A program made the position numbers and the translations under genes. Shown one piece after another: positions 42,348-50,465 of a stretch of DNA of 64,000 nucleotides. Below the pieces are notes generated by a model. It saw nothing but the letters and a program-made list of their open reading frames with translations, was not told the origin of the DNA and ran no database searches. The number at the start of each line of letters is the position of its first letter. The stretch's first letter is position 1. Source of the DNA: Clostridia bacterium (GTDB taxonomy: Bacteria > Bacillota > Clostridia > Oscillospirales > CAG-272); the NCBI GenBank assembly GCA_017466375.1, contig JAFTUH010000044.1, positions 1-64,000 on the forward strand, in the 5' to 3' direction.

Positions 42348-42376
42348 ATTATAACACACGTCATCCGAAAACACAA
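42348..42376 (-). promoter_or_regulatory. Promoter of nagA-kinase
   Basis: Minus strand: TTGTGT (42371-42376), 17 bp, TATAAT (42348-42353). Confidence 0.8.
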
Positions 42377-42547
42377 TAGACCGCGACGAAAATTTTTATA
42401 TTTTTTGGATTTTATGGGAGTGATGCACGCGCAAAAACCGCGCTAAATTGGATAAAATGCGTTTTAATTTACAATATATCACACCCGTCGTATCAAAAAC
42501 CGTGTGAAACCGTTTTTGAACAAACTGTAACATCTTATCTCTCCTGC
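42377..42547. other. AT-rich intergenic region
   Basis: 171 bp between divergent nagA and blaI-like genes; a tandem AAACCGT repeat is present, but I see no gene or structured RNA. Confidence 0.3.
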
Positions 42548-42576
42548 TTGACAAATGTGTCTACATGCTGTAAACT
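42548..42576 (+). promoter_or_regulatory. Promoter of the blaI-like / M56 genes
   Basis: TTGACA (42548-42553), 17 bp, TAAACT (42571-42576); a TATAAT also lies 5 bp further on. Confidence 0.65.
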
Positions 42577-42580
42577 ATAA

Positions 42581-42601
42581 TTGTCTACAAGCAATAGACA
42601 A
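42581..42601. promoter_or_regulatory. Probable BlaI-type operator
   Basis: TTGTCTA-N7-TAGACAA palindrome overlapping the transcription start, with a second GTCTACA within the promoter spacer. This position suits autorepression by the BlaI-like protein. Confidence 0.7.
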
Positions 42602-42613
42602 GGAGGAGCAAAC

Positions 42614-42976
42614 ATGACTGATTACAGACTTGGTGCGGTGGAAGCGCGCTTTGCGGACATCGTATGGGAGAGAGCGCCGATCAGCACGGCGGATCTTGTG
42701 AAGATCTGTGCCGAGGAGCTGAACTGGAAGCGCACCACAACGTACACCGTTTTGAAACGGCTCGGCGAAAAAGGGCTGTTCCGGATGGAAAACGGCGTGG
42801 TGTCCGTATTGATCGCACGGGACGATTACTACGCGGCACAAACGGAAAAATTTGTAGAGGAAACATTCGACGGTTCCCTGCCCGCGTTTTTAGCGGCATT
42901 CACCAAGCGCAAATCCCTGCGGGAGGAAGAGATCGCCGAGATCCGCAAAATGATCGACGACTGCGGAAAGGAGTGA
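42614..42976 (+). CDS. BlaI/MecI/CopY family repressor
   Basis: 120 residues from the ATG at 42614 behind AGGAGGAG. The winged-helix N-terminus (LGAVEARFADIVWERAPIST, RTTTYTVLKRLGEKGLF) and C-terminal dimerisation helices match BlaI/MecI repressors, which are inactivated by proteolysis triggered by the partner M56 sensor. Four bp separate it from the M56 gene. No beta-lactamase or PBP gene adjoins, so the regulated target is unknown. The palindrome in its promoter suggests autoregulation. Confidence 0.93.
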   Translation: MTDYRLGAVEARFADIVWERAPISTADLVKICAEELNWKRTTTYTVLKRLGEKGLFRMENGVVSVLIARDDYYAAQTEKFVEETFDGSLPAFLAAFTKRKSLREEEIAEIRKMIDDCGKE

Positions 42977-42980
42977 GGGT

Positions 42981-45608
42981 ATGTCTCTGGAATCCGTATT
43001 TCTGAAACTGGTCAACATGAGCCTGTCAGCAAGTTTTCTGATTCTTGCCGTCATGCTCGTGCGTCTTATCTTCAAAAAAGCACCGAAATGGATCATCTGC
43101 ATTCTGTGGGGATGTGTAGCACTTCGTCTGCTGATCCCTTTCTCTATTGAAAGTTCCCTCTCCCTTCTGCCGAGCAGTGAGCCGCTCCCCGAAGAGATCC
43201 TCTACACCCCGGAGCCAATGATTGAAAGCGGTATTCCGCCGCTTGACGAACTGATAAATCCGATCCTCTCCGAATCGCTTGCACCCGTACCGGGAGACAG
43301 CGCAAATCCGACGCAGATTTGGTCGTTCATCCTCGCCGCGGCATGGGGCATCGGCATGGCGGCTCTTGTCATTTACGCCGCAGTGAGTTATATCATTATC
43401 AAGAGGAAAGTGCGCGAATCCGTCCCGCTCAGGGACAACATCCGCCTATGCGATCGGATTCCCTCTCCGTTCATTCTCGGGGTGTTCCGTCCGACGATCT
43501 ATCTGCCGTCCGAAATGAACGAAGCCGATGCATCTTACGTGATCGCGCACGAAAACGCGCATCTGGCGCGTCGGGATCACCTGTGGAAGCCGCTCGGGTT
43601 TGCGCTTTTGATCCTCCACTGGTTCAATCCCCTTGTATGGATCGGGTATATCCTGCTCTGCCGCGATATTGAGATCGCGTGCGATGAAAAAGTGATCGGC
43701 AAGATGGAAACGGAGGAGAAAAAAGAGTATTCCGAAGTTCTGCTTGCGTGCAGTGTGCACCGCAGGCTGATCGCCGCGTGTCCTCTCGCGTTCGGTGAGG
43801 TGGGCGTGAAAGAAAGGATCAAAAACGTGCTGAATTATAAGAAACCTGCTTTCTGGATTATCGTTCTCGCGCTGATCGTGTGCGTCGTGACGGCGATCTG
43901 TTTCCTTACGAATCCGCCGTCCAATGTAGATGAGCGGCTTGCCGTGTTCCTTGACTGTCAGATTGCCGAGCATCACCAAAATGAGCAGACGGGCGACAAC
44001 TTCTGCGCACTGGATTATCAAGTGCTCGGAAAGCGCACGCGCGGCGATACCGTGACCGTCTATATGTGGGTGCTGTATGAAGAATTCAGTTTTGATCCCA
44101 TGCTCGACGGTGGGGTGAAGAAGGAATCCGGCGCGCACACGGCGACCGTCATCACGGCGAAAAAAGACGGCGATCACTATACCTTGGTCGAATACTGGAC
44201 ACCGCGGGACGGCTCGTACTACGCTGACGACATCCGCGACAAATTCCCCCTGCGTATGTGGGCGGATGCGATGGATTCGGAGAAGTTCTATAAGATCCAA
44301 GCGCCGCTCCTCGCTGAGATGGCGTATGAGCATTATACAGAAAATCCGCCCGTGACGGACAGCGGCGACAGCACGGATATCGCGAACGTCGGCGGTACGG
44401 ATGTGCCTGCGTCCACAACCAAGAAACGAAAAATGACCATAAATGATGTACTCACCCTATCCGAAAAAGGCGACGATCTGACGTGGGAAGATTTCGCGCC
44501 GTTCAAAGGCTCGGATATGTACAATTACAGTATAGACGAAACTTTCTATTTGCGTATAAACGGAAGCTATGCAAACGAAAAGCCAACGGATGTCCTCTTG
44601 TGTGCCAAGGTAAATCTGGAGCCGCTGCGCAGTATTGATATTCGCAAGGAAGACGTTGCAGCGTTTGTGGCAGGGATAGAACCGCCCACACAACTGCGGC
44701 AAATGACGTTCGACGATGTGATTGCTCTTTCCAAAAAAGGCGATCAGTTGACGGTGCAGGATTTCAAACCGTTCACATGGGAATATACAGGGCTTTGGAA
44801 TCCGGGGAATGTGGGTTGTTTCCCCATCAGTGACAGTTTCCGTTTGTATATAGGATACACGCCGGATTGCACGCTGACATACGCCTACCTGTATGCCACC
44901 CTATATGACCAACGAATCGAAATCCGCACCGGGGATGTTGCCGCATTTATCGATAAGCACACTGCCCCGCCGACGCACGTACATTCGTTCACGGACGGAC
45001 CGTACTATACAACACATATCGCCCTTGCTGTGACATCGCATGGAAATGTGATTGATCTACCCGCAAAGCACCTGCGGTATCACGAGGTATACCGCGACTG
45101 CGCCGCGTGCGGATACACGGAATATCTCGGATGGGTGTACTGCGGAACGGGAAAAGGCTCAAAGTATACAAACTGCACGGGAGGCTGCGCAAATACAAAC
45201 CTATTTGACCACATAGCAACCAGAGTGGCAACAGAGGAGCAAGAAGCCGAGATCCGTTATTTGATCGATTCTATGGTAGAAGCAGGATTTGAGGATCTGT
45301 GGACATGCCTTCATGAGTGTCCGAACATCTATACCCGTCTGCTCGCCTACGACGATTTCACGCTCAGGTATATCTTCAAATGCTTCATTGAAGGCGGGCA
45401 GACAGGATTGCGCGGGGATATTCTCTGTGAACTTCTGAAGGCTCTTGATCCCGAGCACGTGCTCGCGCTGGATGCGGACAACGGACAGATGTATTTCTCC
45501 GCGTGGGAAAACAGCGTAAAGCGTGTCCGAGATCAGCACGGCGACGCATGGATGGAGGAAAATTATCCGACGGGGGCACTCCTTCTTCGGATGCTGAACA
45601 TGCAATAA
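42981..45608 (+). CDS. M56 (BlaR1-like) sensor metalloprotease with novel extracellular region
   Basis: 875 residues. The N-terminal half is a BlaR1-type membrane protease: TM helices near 13-31, 36-56 and 113-140, zinc motif HENAH (190-194), distal Glu in RDIEIACDE (about 231) and a final TM helix near 290-312. The outside part is not a penicillin-binding domain. It holds a segment starting ERLAVFLDCQIAEHH, then two related modules (MTINDVLTLSEKGDDLTWED and MTFDDVIALSKKGDQLTVQD). A Cys-rich stretch (CAACGY, YCGTGKG, CTGGC) and a helical tail ending LLRMLNM follow. The ligand is unknown. It pairs with the adjacent BlaI-like repressor. Its C-terminal part recurs at 51248-52684. Confidence 0.88.
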   Translation: MSLESVFLKLVNMSLSASFLILAVMLVRLIFKKAPKWIICILWGCVALRLLIPFSIESSLSLLPSSEPLPEEILYTPEPMIESGIPPLDELINPILSESLAPVPGDSANPTQIWSFILAAAWGIGMAALVIYAAVSYIIIKRKVRESVPLRDNIRLCDRIPSPFILGVFRPTIYLPSEMNEADASYVIAHENAHLARRDHLWKPLGFALLILHWFNPLVWIGYILLCRDIEIACDEKVIGKMETEEKKEYSEVLLACSVHRRLIAACPLAFGEVGVKERIKNVLNYKKPAFWIIVLALIVCVVTAICFLTNPPSNVDERLAVFLDCQIAEHHQNEQTGDNFCALDYQVLGKRTRGDTVTVYMWVLYEEFSFDPMLDGGVKKESGAHTATVITAKKDGDHYTLVEYWTPRDGSYYADDIRDKFPLRMWADAMDSEKFYKIQAPLLAEMAYEHYTENPPVTDSGDSTDIANVGGTDVPASTTKKRKMTINDVLTLSEKGDDLTWEDFAPFKGSDMYNYSIDETFYLRINGSYANEKPTDVLLCAKVNLEPLRSIDIRKEDVAAFVAGIEPPTQLRQMTFDDVIALSKKGDQLTVQDFKPFTWEYTGLWNPGNVGCFPISDSFRLYIGYTPDCTLTYAYLYATLYDQRIEIRTGDVAAFIDKHTAPPTHVHSFTDGPYYTTHIALAVTSHGNVIDLPAKHLRYHEVYRDCAACGYTEYLGWVYCGTGKGSKYTNCTGGCANTNLFDHIATRVATEEQEAEIRYLIDSMVEAGFEDLWTCLHECPNIYTRLLAYDDFTLRYIFKCFIEGGQTGLRGDILCELLKALDPEHVLALDADNGQMYFSAWENSVKRVRDQHGDAWMEENYPTGALLLRMLNMQ

Positions 45609-45647
45609 AAAAACGCGCCCTACGGTAACGCCTCAGGAATGGAAAAA

Positions 45648-45670
45648 GAGATTCTCATGAATCTCCTTTT
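45648..45670 (+). terminator. Terminator after the M56 gene
   Basis: GAGATTC-TCAT-GAATCTC hairpin followed by CTTTT. Confidence 0.7.
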
Positions 45671-45824
45671 CTGTGCCGGCATCATCAGGTGCCCTATTCA
45701 ATGCGTGTCTGCTTTACGGCGGCGGACGGACCGCTTGCGTATTTGAACAGACGCGAATTTGCGGCGAAAACGGAGAATATTCGCTTTCTTTCGCTATTCC
45801 CCGCAATACCGTTGAAAATAAAAG
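45671..45824. other. Intergenic region without a recognisable gene
   Basis: 154 bp between the M56 terminator and the LysR terminator. A short open frame crosses it but has no ribosome binding site and runs through the downstream hairpin; I see nothing functional. Confidence 0.3.
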
Positions 45825-45868
45825 AAGCTGTGTCGCCGCTCTGAATGAACGGACGGCACAGCTTTTTT
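45825..45868. terminator. Bidirectional terminator
   Basis: AAGCTGTG / GCACAGCTT long hairpin with T-run rightward and T-rich sequence leftward, after the LysR-type gene. Confidence 0.7.
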
Positions 45869-45904
45869 ATGCAGATCAGTCTGCCATGGCGGCTCGGAAG
45901 CCCC

Positions 45905-46786
45905 TCAGCGGGACCGCAGTATGAGCTCCATAAAAGCTTTTGCCGCATAGGAAAGCGGCGCATTTTTCAAATATGCACAGCCGATGTTTCTCCCCGGAAG
46001 CGGCGGATCGAGAGGTATCTTTCGAATCGTACCGCTTTTTAGTTCTTCGGTGGAAAATTGCTCGACAACACAGGAAACGCCGAGATGAATGGAGGCAAAC
46101 CGTATCAGCAAATCATGAACTGCCACCTCAATCTGCGGAGATAGTGATACGTCCTTTTCTGAGAAACGATCATCCACAAAACGGCGCGAGGATGAGTTCT
46201 TTTCAAGCAGTATAAGCGGCAGCTTCGCGACCTCTTCCCACGAATAGGAGCTCTTTATATCATAATCGGGACCGCAGACAAACACGTCGTTTATTTCAAG
46301 GCAGGGTTTGATGATAAGCTCATCATCTTCCAGAGGCATGTTTACAAACGCAAGGTCAGCTTTTCCTTCTTTGACGAGAGACAGCGTACCGGCCGAATAG
46401 GAATTTGCCATTTCTATTTTTATATCGGGATAGGAAGTGTGAAACTGTTCAAAATATTGAAGAAGGAAGTGTGTCGTTATCGTATCACCTGCGGCAATTT
46501 TCAACTCCCCCGATTCAAGATGACGTAGCTTTTCAAGCTGACTTTCGCCCTGTTCTATTGAATTGATTGCGCTTTCAACCTTCAGATAAAGAAACTTACC
46601 CTCGCTTGTGAGCGATATGCCTTTTCTCGTTCTCACAAACAACTGAACCCCAAGGTCTTTTTCAAGCTGCTGAATACACTGAGAAATGGCGGACTGCGAT
46701 ATATACAGGTGCTGTGCGGCGGTGGAAAAGGAATGAAAACGCGCCGTTTCGTAAAAAACACGGTAATAGTCAAGCTTGGTTTTCAT
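45905..46786 (-). CDS. LysR family transcriptional regulator
   Basis: 293 residues. The N-terminal winged helix is classical (YYRVFYETARFHSFSTAAQH, YISQSAISQCIQQLEKDLGV). The rest is a periplasmic-binding-like effector domain of normal length (LKIAAGDTITTHFLLQYFEQF to ELILRSR). It is divergent from the CofE-like gene with 127 bp between, the standard layout for a LysR regulator and its target. An AT-rich palindrome in that gap is a candidate site. The effector is unknown. Confidence 0.92.
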   Translation of the reverse strand: MKTKLDYYRVFYETARFHSFSTAAQHLYISQSAISQCIQQLEKDLGVQLFVRTRKGISLTSEGKFLYLKVESAINSIEQGESQLEKLRHLESGELKIAAGDTITTHFLLQYFEQFHTSYPDIKIEMANSYSAGTLSLVKEGKADLAFVNMPLEDDELIIKPCLEINDVFVCGPDYDIKSSYSWEEVAKLPLILLEKNSSSRRFVDDRFSEKDVSLSPQIEVAVHDLLIRFASIHLGVSCVVEQFSTEELKSGTIRKIPLDPPLPGRNIGCAYLKNAPLSYAAKAFMELILRSR

Positions 46787-46823
46787 ATTAGATCCCCTTA
46801 TAACCGTTGTAAGTATTATTTGC

Positions 46824-46852
46824 TTTACTTATGATAATATTTGTATTATAAT
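46824..46852 (+). promoter_or_regulatory. Promoter of the CofE-like gene with LysR-type palindrome
   Basis: TTTACT (46824-46829), 17 bp, TATAAT (46847-46852). The spacer contains ATAATA-TTTG-TATTAT, a likely LysR-type binding site overlapping the promoter. Confidence 0.6.
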
Positions 46853-46913
46853 AGTGTTATCAAAATATGTCAATAGACTGCGCAAAAGTTTTTATTATAC
46901 GGAGGAAATTTTT

Positions 46914-48113
46914 ATGAGCAGAGTATATGGAACGGTATCCATGGGTCTTCGCGCACCGATCATCCGTCAAGGGGATGACCTTGCCAAAATCGTGACGGGC
47001 TGTGTCGTTGATGCCATGCATGAGGAAGGACTTGTCCCGAGAGACCGTGACGTGGTCTGCATGACGGAAGCAATTGTTGCCCGTGCACAGGGAAACTATG
47101 CAAGTGTGGACAATATTGCCAAAGACGTTCGTAATAAACTCGGCGGAGAAACGGTCGGCGTTATCTTTCCGATTCTCAGCCGCAACCGCTTTGCCATCTG
47201 CCTGCGTGGTATTGCCAAGGGCTGCAAAAAGGTGGTTTTGATGCTGAGTTATCCGTCTGATGAGGTCGGCAATCATCTCGTCGATATAGATTTGCTGGAT
47301 GAGAAAGGCATCAACCCCTATACCGATGTGCTGACAGAAGAGAAGTGGCGTGAGCTTTTCGGTTATGTCAAGCATACCTTCACCGGTGTTGATTACGTAG
47401 AATATTATTCCAACCTGATCCGCGAATCCGGTGCGGATGTTGAGGTCATTTTTGCCAATGACTGCCGCGCAATCCTCAATTACACCGGAAACGTTCTCTG
47501 CTGTGACGTTCACACCCGTGCACGCACAAAGCGCCTTTTGAAGAAAGCCGGTGCCGAGAGAGTGGTCGGTCTTGACGAGATTCTGACGGAATCTGTAGAC
47601 GGAAGCGGTTATAATCCCCGCTACGGCTTGCTTGGCTCCAATAAGGCGACCGAAGATACCGTAAAGCTCTTCCCGGGCGAGGAATGTCAGGCTCTGGTTG
47701 AGGAGATTCAGAAGCAGCTTCTCGACGTGACCGGCAAGCATATTGAGGTTATGGTGTACGGTGACGGCGCATTCAAGGATCCTGTCGGAAAGATCTGGGA
47801 GCTGGCTGACCCTGTTGTATCTCCCGCATACACCCCCGGTCTGGAGGGTACGCCGAATGAGTTGAAGCTGAAGTACCTTGCCGACAATGACTTCTCCGCA
47901 CTGACCGGAAAAGAGCTGCAGGAAGCGATCAAAGGAAAGATCATGCAGAAGGACGGCTCCTCTCTTGTGGGTAATATGGCTTCCCAGGGCACGACGCCCC
48001 GCCGTCTGACTGACCTGATCGGTTCTCTTTGCGACCTAACCTCCGGCTCCGGTGACAAGGGTACTCCGATCGTATATATCCAGGGCTATTTTGACAACTA
48101 TACGAACGAATAA
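46914..48113 (+). CDS. CofE-like (F420-0:gamma-glutamyl ligase family) protein
   Basis: 399 residues from the ATG at 46914 with GGAGGA. Resembles the F420_ligase family (CofE): MGLRAPIIRQGDDLAKIV, EAIVARAQGNYASV, SRNRFAICLRGIAKGCKKVV, MVYGDGAFKDPVGKIWELADP, TPRRLTDLIGSLCDLTSGSGDKG. CofE adds glutamate to F420-0 through a gamma link using GTP. Most Clostridia make no F420 and no other F420 gene is visible, so this member probably ligates glutamate or a similar amine to another acceptor, such as a folate- or flavin-like molecule (inference). It is controlled by the divergent LysR protein. A longer frame upstream is not used, because the promoter lies inside it. Confidence 0.82.
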   Translation: MSRVYGTVSMGLRAPIIRQGDDLAKIVTGCVVDAMHEEGLVPRDRDVVCMTEAIVARAQGNYASVDNIAKDVRNKLGGETVGVIFPILSRNRFAICLRGIAKGCKKVVLMLSYPSDEVGNHLVDIDLLDEKGINPYTDVLTEEKWRELFGYVKHTFTGVDYVEYYSNLIRESGADVEVIFANDCRAILNYTGNVLCCDVHTRARTKRLLKKAGAERVVGLDEILTESVDGSGYNPRYGLLGSNKATEDTVKLFPGEECQALVEEIQKQLLDVTGKHIEVMVYGDGAFKDPVGKIWELADPVVSPAYTPGLEGTPNELKLKYLADNDFSALTGKELQEAIKGKIMQKDGSSLVGNMASQGTTPRRLTDLIGSLCDLTSGSGDKGTPIVYIQGYFDNYTNE

Positions 48114-48187
48114 ACTGACAGATACCGTAAATCCGGTGGTTATCCATTCATAAAAATATCGATTGCTCATAAATCCAGCGAAACAGT

Positions 48188-48225
48188 AAAACGCCACGGC
48201 GGAGAAATATCCGTTGTGGCGTTTT
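48188..48225 (+). terminator. Terminator after the CofE-like gene
   Basis: AAAACGCCAC / GTGGCGTTTT hairpin with T-run. Confidence 0.8.
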
Positions 48226-48393
48226 GTCAAAAAATCAGCTGTGCCTGTGGCACAAAAGGTGTTTATATGAAAAAACCGTGGAGTTCAGCGGGATTCTCGA
48301 TTGGACGGGGGAGACTGTGTGTGTGGAGTGAGCATACAATCCTATATATTACAAAGAAAAAAGTGAAAGCAGAAAGGAGCGAACAGCTGTACA

Positions 48394-49167
48394 ATGAATA
48401 TGAAGAAAGAAAGCGAAAGGTTTGATCGAATGTCAGAATATTATGACAAGTTTCGGCCTGATTATCCTCAGGAAATCATTGATTCTATTGTCAGTCAGGC
48501 AAATCTTTCGAAAGGATCACGAATACTTGAGATTGGGGCAGGCAGCGGTAAAGCAACAACTCGGTTTGTTGATTATGATTTCGAAATGCTGTGCCTTGAG
48601 CCGGGTACCAATCTTGTGAAAAAAGCAAACGAGCGATTCAAAGGAACGAATATCTTATTCACCAAAGCAAGATTTGAAGAATATGATTTGCCAAACGAAT
48701 ATTTTGACGCAGTTATTTCCGGACAAGCATTTCATTGGATACCGAAACCGTTGGGTTATGAATTATGCCATAAAACATTAAAATCCAATGGGTATTTCAT
48801 GCCATTCTGGAATATAGAAATGATAGACGAAACACCACTTGATCGGGAGTTGCTTCAACTCTTTGAAAAATATAATGCTTTCACTGCGACAATTAAGCTT
48901 CAGGATTATTCAAACCGTGTAAATTCAATAATGGATAGTATAACATCGAGCTCGTATTTCAAAGGCATTGATGTTATTAACGTGAGCCATTATAAAGATT
49001 ATACGGCCGATGAATATTTTGGGTATATTATGACAGGTAATATATTTGTTCAAAACTCGACAGAATTAAAGCGCGAATGCTATAACAAGCTATGTGAGAT
49101 TGCCGCAAAATATGGAAATATTAAGAGAGAGTTTATTTGCGAATTGTATATTGCAAGAAAAATATGA
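48394..49167 (+). CDS. Class I SAM-dependent methyltransferase
   Basis: 257 residues. Motif I is LEIGAGSGKATTRF near residue 45, with the acidic LCLEPG about 20 residues on and FDAVISGQAFHWIPK as the motif III region, matching small-molecule methyltransferases of the Methyltransf_11/25 type. The start is uncertain: 48394, 48400 and 48430 are possible, and the segment ERFDRMSEYYDKFRP, typical of the family, argues for an upstream start. Base composition is clearly more AT-rich than the neighbours, and repeat and IS-like sequences follow, so lateral gain is likely. Substrate unknown. Confidence 0.85.
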   Translation: MNMKKESERFDRMSEYYDKFRPDYPQEIIDSIVSQANLSKGSRILEIGAGSGKATTRFVDYDFEMLCLEPGTNLVKKANERFKGTNILFTKARFEEYDLPNEYFDAVISGQAFHWIPKPLGYELCHKTLKSNGYFMPFWNIEMIDETPLDRELLQLFEKYNAFTATIKLQDYSNRVNSIMDSITSSSYFKGIDVINVSHYKDYTADEYFGYIMTGNIFVQNSTELKRECYNKLCEIAAKYGNIKREFICELYIARKI

Positions 49168-49345
49168 TAGTGTCATTTGTGGTTTTTCGTGGCGCGTTTT
49201 ATACTGTATCATCAAAGAAAAGGGCGCTCGAGCAAAACCGCTCCAACGCCGAATGTATTTGGTCAGCATCTATGGTCTTTCGTGTGGTCAAGTTACTCCG
49301 CCATCACCTCATTTGGCAGAGCCCACCACAAATCCATCCGAAGGC
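49168..49345. other. Non-coding stretch, possible insertion-sequence remnant
   Basis: About 180 bp after the methyltransferase with no credible gene. Three overlapping short frames run into the terminal hairpin at 49346. The end structure suggests the remains of an IS200/IS605-type element, but no transposase is left. Confidence 0.3.
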
Positions 49346-49380
49346 AATCAAAACCACCGGCTTAACCGGTGGTTTTGATT
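49346..49380. repeat. Perfect hairpin resembling an IS200/IS605-type end
   Basis: AATCAAAACCACCGG, loop CTTAA, then the exact complement: 15-bp stem. Hairpins of this CCACCGG type flank IS200/IS605-like elements in Firmicutes. It could also simply terminate the methyltransferase transcript. Confidence 0.45.
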
Positions 49381-49525
49381 AATATGGATCTTAAGAATTC
49401 AAAATATAAAAATTTTAGTTTGAAAACTCATTTTCTTTTATGTAGTCGATGAAAGCTCTGAGGCTTTTGGATAGCCATTTGTTTTTGTGAAAGATGAGCT
49501 GTTTCCAAATTTCAATATTTGTAAT

Positions 49526-49620
49526 CAATCCGAAGGTTGATACACGCTGACGCGTGATGCCATACGCCTGCGGCGATTACATACACCCTGCGGGTGATTC
49601 CATGCCAATCCTTCGGATTG
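49526..49620. repeat. Multi-hairpin palindromic repeat
   Basis: An outer 11-bp stem (CAATCCGAAGG at 49526-49536 and its complement at 49610-49620) encloses three small hairpins: CACGC/GCGTG, CGCC/GGCG and CACCC/GGGTG. The whole can fold as a closed multibranch RNA or DNA structure. Probably a mobile or REP-like repeat, lying between the IS-like hairpin and tRNA-Pro. Confidence 0.6.
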
Positions 49621-49625
49621 GATAG

Positions 49626-49655
49626 AAAAAAGACCGTTCGAAAACGGTCTTTTTT
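49626..49655 (-). terminator. Terminator of tRNA-Pro
   Basis: AAAAGACCGTT / AACGGTCTTTT stem with loop CGAA and T-run, 2 bp past the tRNA end. Confidence 0.9.
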
Positions 49656-49657
49656 CT

Positions 49658-49733
49658 TGGTCTGAGTGACTGGACTTGAACCAGCGGCCTCTACCACCCC
49701 AAGGTAGCGCGCTACCAACTGCGCCACACCCAG
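49658..49733 (-). tRNA. tRNA-Pro (anticodon GGG)
   Basis: Acceptor CTGGGTG pairs with CACTCAG (one G-U), with encoded CCA. The anticodon stem CTACC/GGTAG encloses TTGGGGT, giving GGG with G37 as usual for proline tRNAs. D-arm GCGC-AGTTGGTA-GCGC and T-arm are intact. A TATAAT box lies about 18 bp upstream. Confidence 0.93.
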
Positions 49734-49804
49734 ATTGTCCTTGCGACCCGTATATTATAGCACACAAATCCATTTTCTTGTATATTACAACCTAAATTCT
49801 TTCT

Positions 49805-49850
49805 CACACACCATTGAGAATCTGTACGATTTCAACGGTGTGTGTTTTTC
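49805..49850 (+). terminator. Orphan hairpin with T-run
   Basis: CACACACC-A-TTGA / TCAA-C-GGTGTGTG stem followed by TTTTTC on the plus strand. No plus-strand gene ends here, so it may be a leftover from a lost gene. Confidence 0.45.
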
Positions 49851-49952
49851 TTTGTATAATTGCTTTCGATTATGAAAAACGAGTTCTGCGTAACAAACTG
49901 CGTAGCAAATTTAAGTATATTGCGTAGCAAGGTGAAATATTATTAATACGCT
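49851..49952. other. AT-rich gap with short GCGTA-CAA repeats
   Basis: About 100 bp holding several imperfect copies of TGCGTAGCAA. No gene seen. Confidence 0.35.
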
Positions 49953-50465
49953 TTAGATATGTTGAATTAATTCAACGAACTTGTATTTATTTCGGGAGAT
50001 TTGTTGATTTTTGTCGATGATATCCTCTACATTTTCTGGAAACTCAGAAAAATTAAATATAACACGATTTCCAGTCAATCGCATTGAACCCTCGTAATCA
50101 AAGAAGTTTGAAAAAGCATTTAAAACTCGAATTATTTCTTTTTCAAAATCAATCCATTTGATATCTTTGGCGACAGAATTACAGAAATACTTAATCCACA
50201 TATTATCTTTAATACATGATATTAAGTTATCCATTTTTTCATTTTGTAAAGGCGTTGCATCATAGATAATTTTGTGTTTTTGATAGCATTCTTTAATAAA
50301 CGGATCTCTTTCCTGAAGTTCTTCATTTCCAAAAACCTTGCCAACAGTATTGAACGTTTCATCGTATTTTTCTGATAAAAATCTAATGGTATTCAAAAAA
50401 TTAATGTATCCGGTTGGAAATTTATGATGTAAATCATGTCCGTTTCCTACAAGAAAAACATTCAT
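49953..50465 (-). pseudogene. AbiH-like N-terminal fragment
   Basis: 170 residues from an internal ATG at 50465. The start MNVFLVGNGHDLHHKFPTGY is the hallmark nucleotide-binding-like opening of AbiH abortive-infection proteins, and WIDFEKEIIRV fits the conserved WxDFE region. AbiH proteins usually exceed 270-300 residues, so the C-terminal part is missing. The frame is fused without a stop to the GH39 fragment upstream, and no ribosome binding site precedes the internal ATG. The fragment is strongly AT-rich compared with the GH39 part. Probably a decayed anti-phage gene joined by recombination; activity is unlikely. Confidence 0.65.

Noticed and set aside
45673..45924. Plus-strand frame of 83 codons between the M56 and LysR genes
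   Set aside because: Runs through a terminator hairpin and has no ribosome binding site or recognisable sequence.
48216..48425. Short plus-strand frame before the methyltransferase gene
   Set aside because: Begins inside the CofE-like terminator and overlaps the methyltransferase start; not credible.
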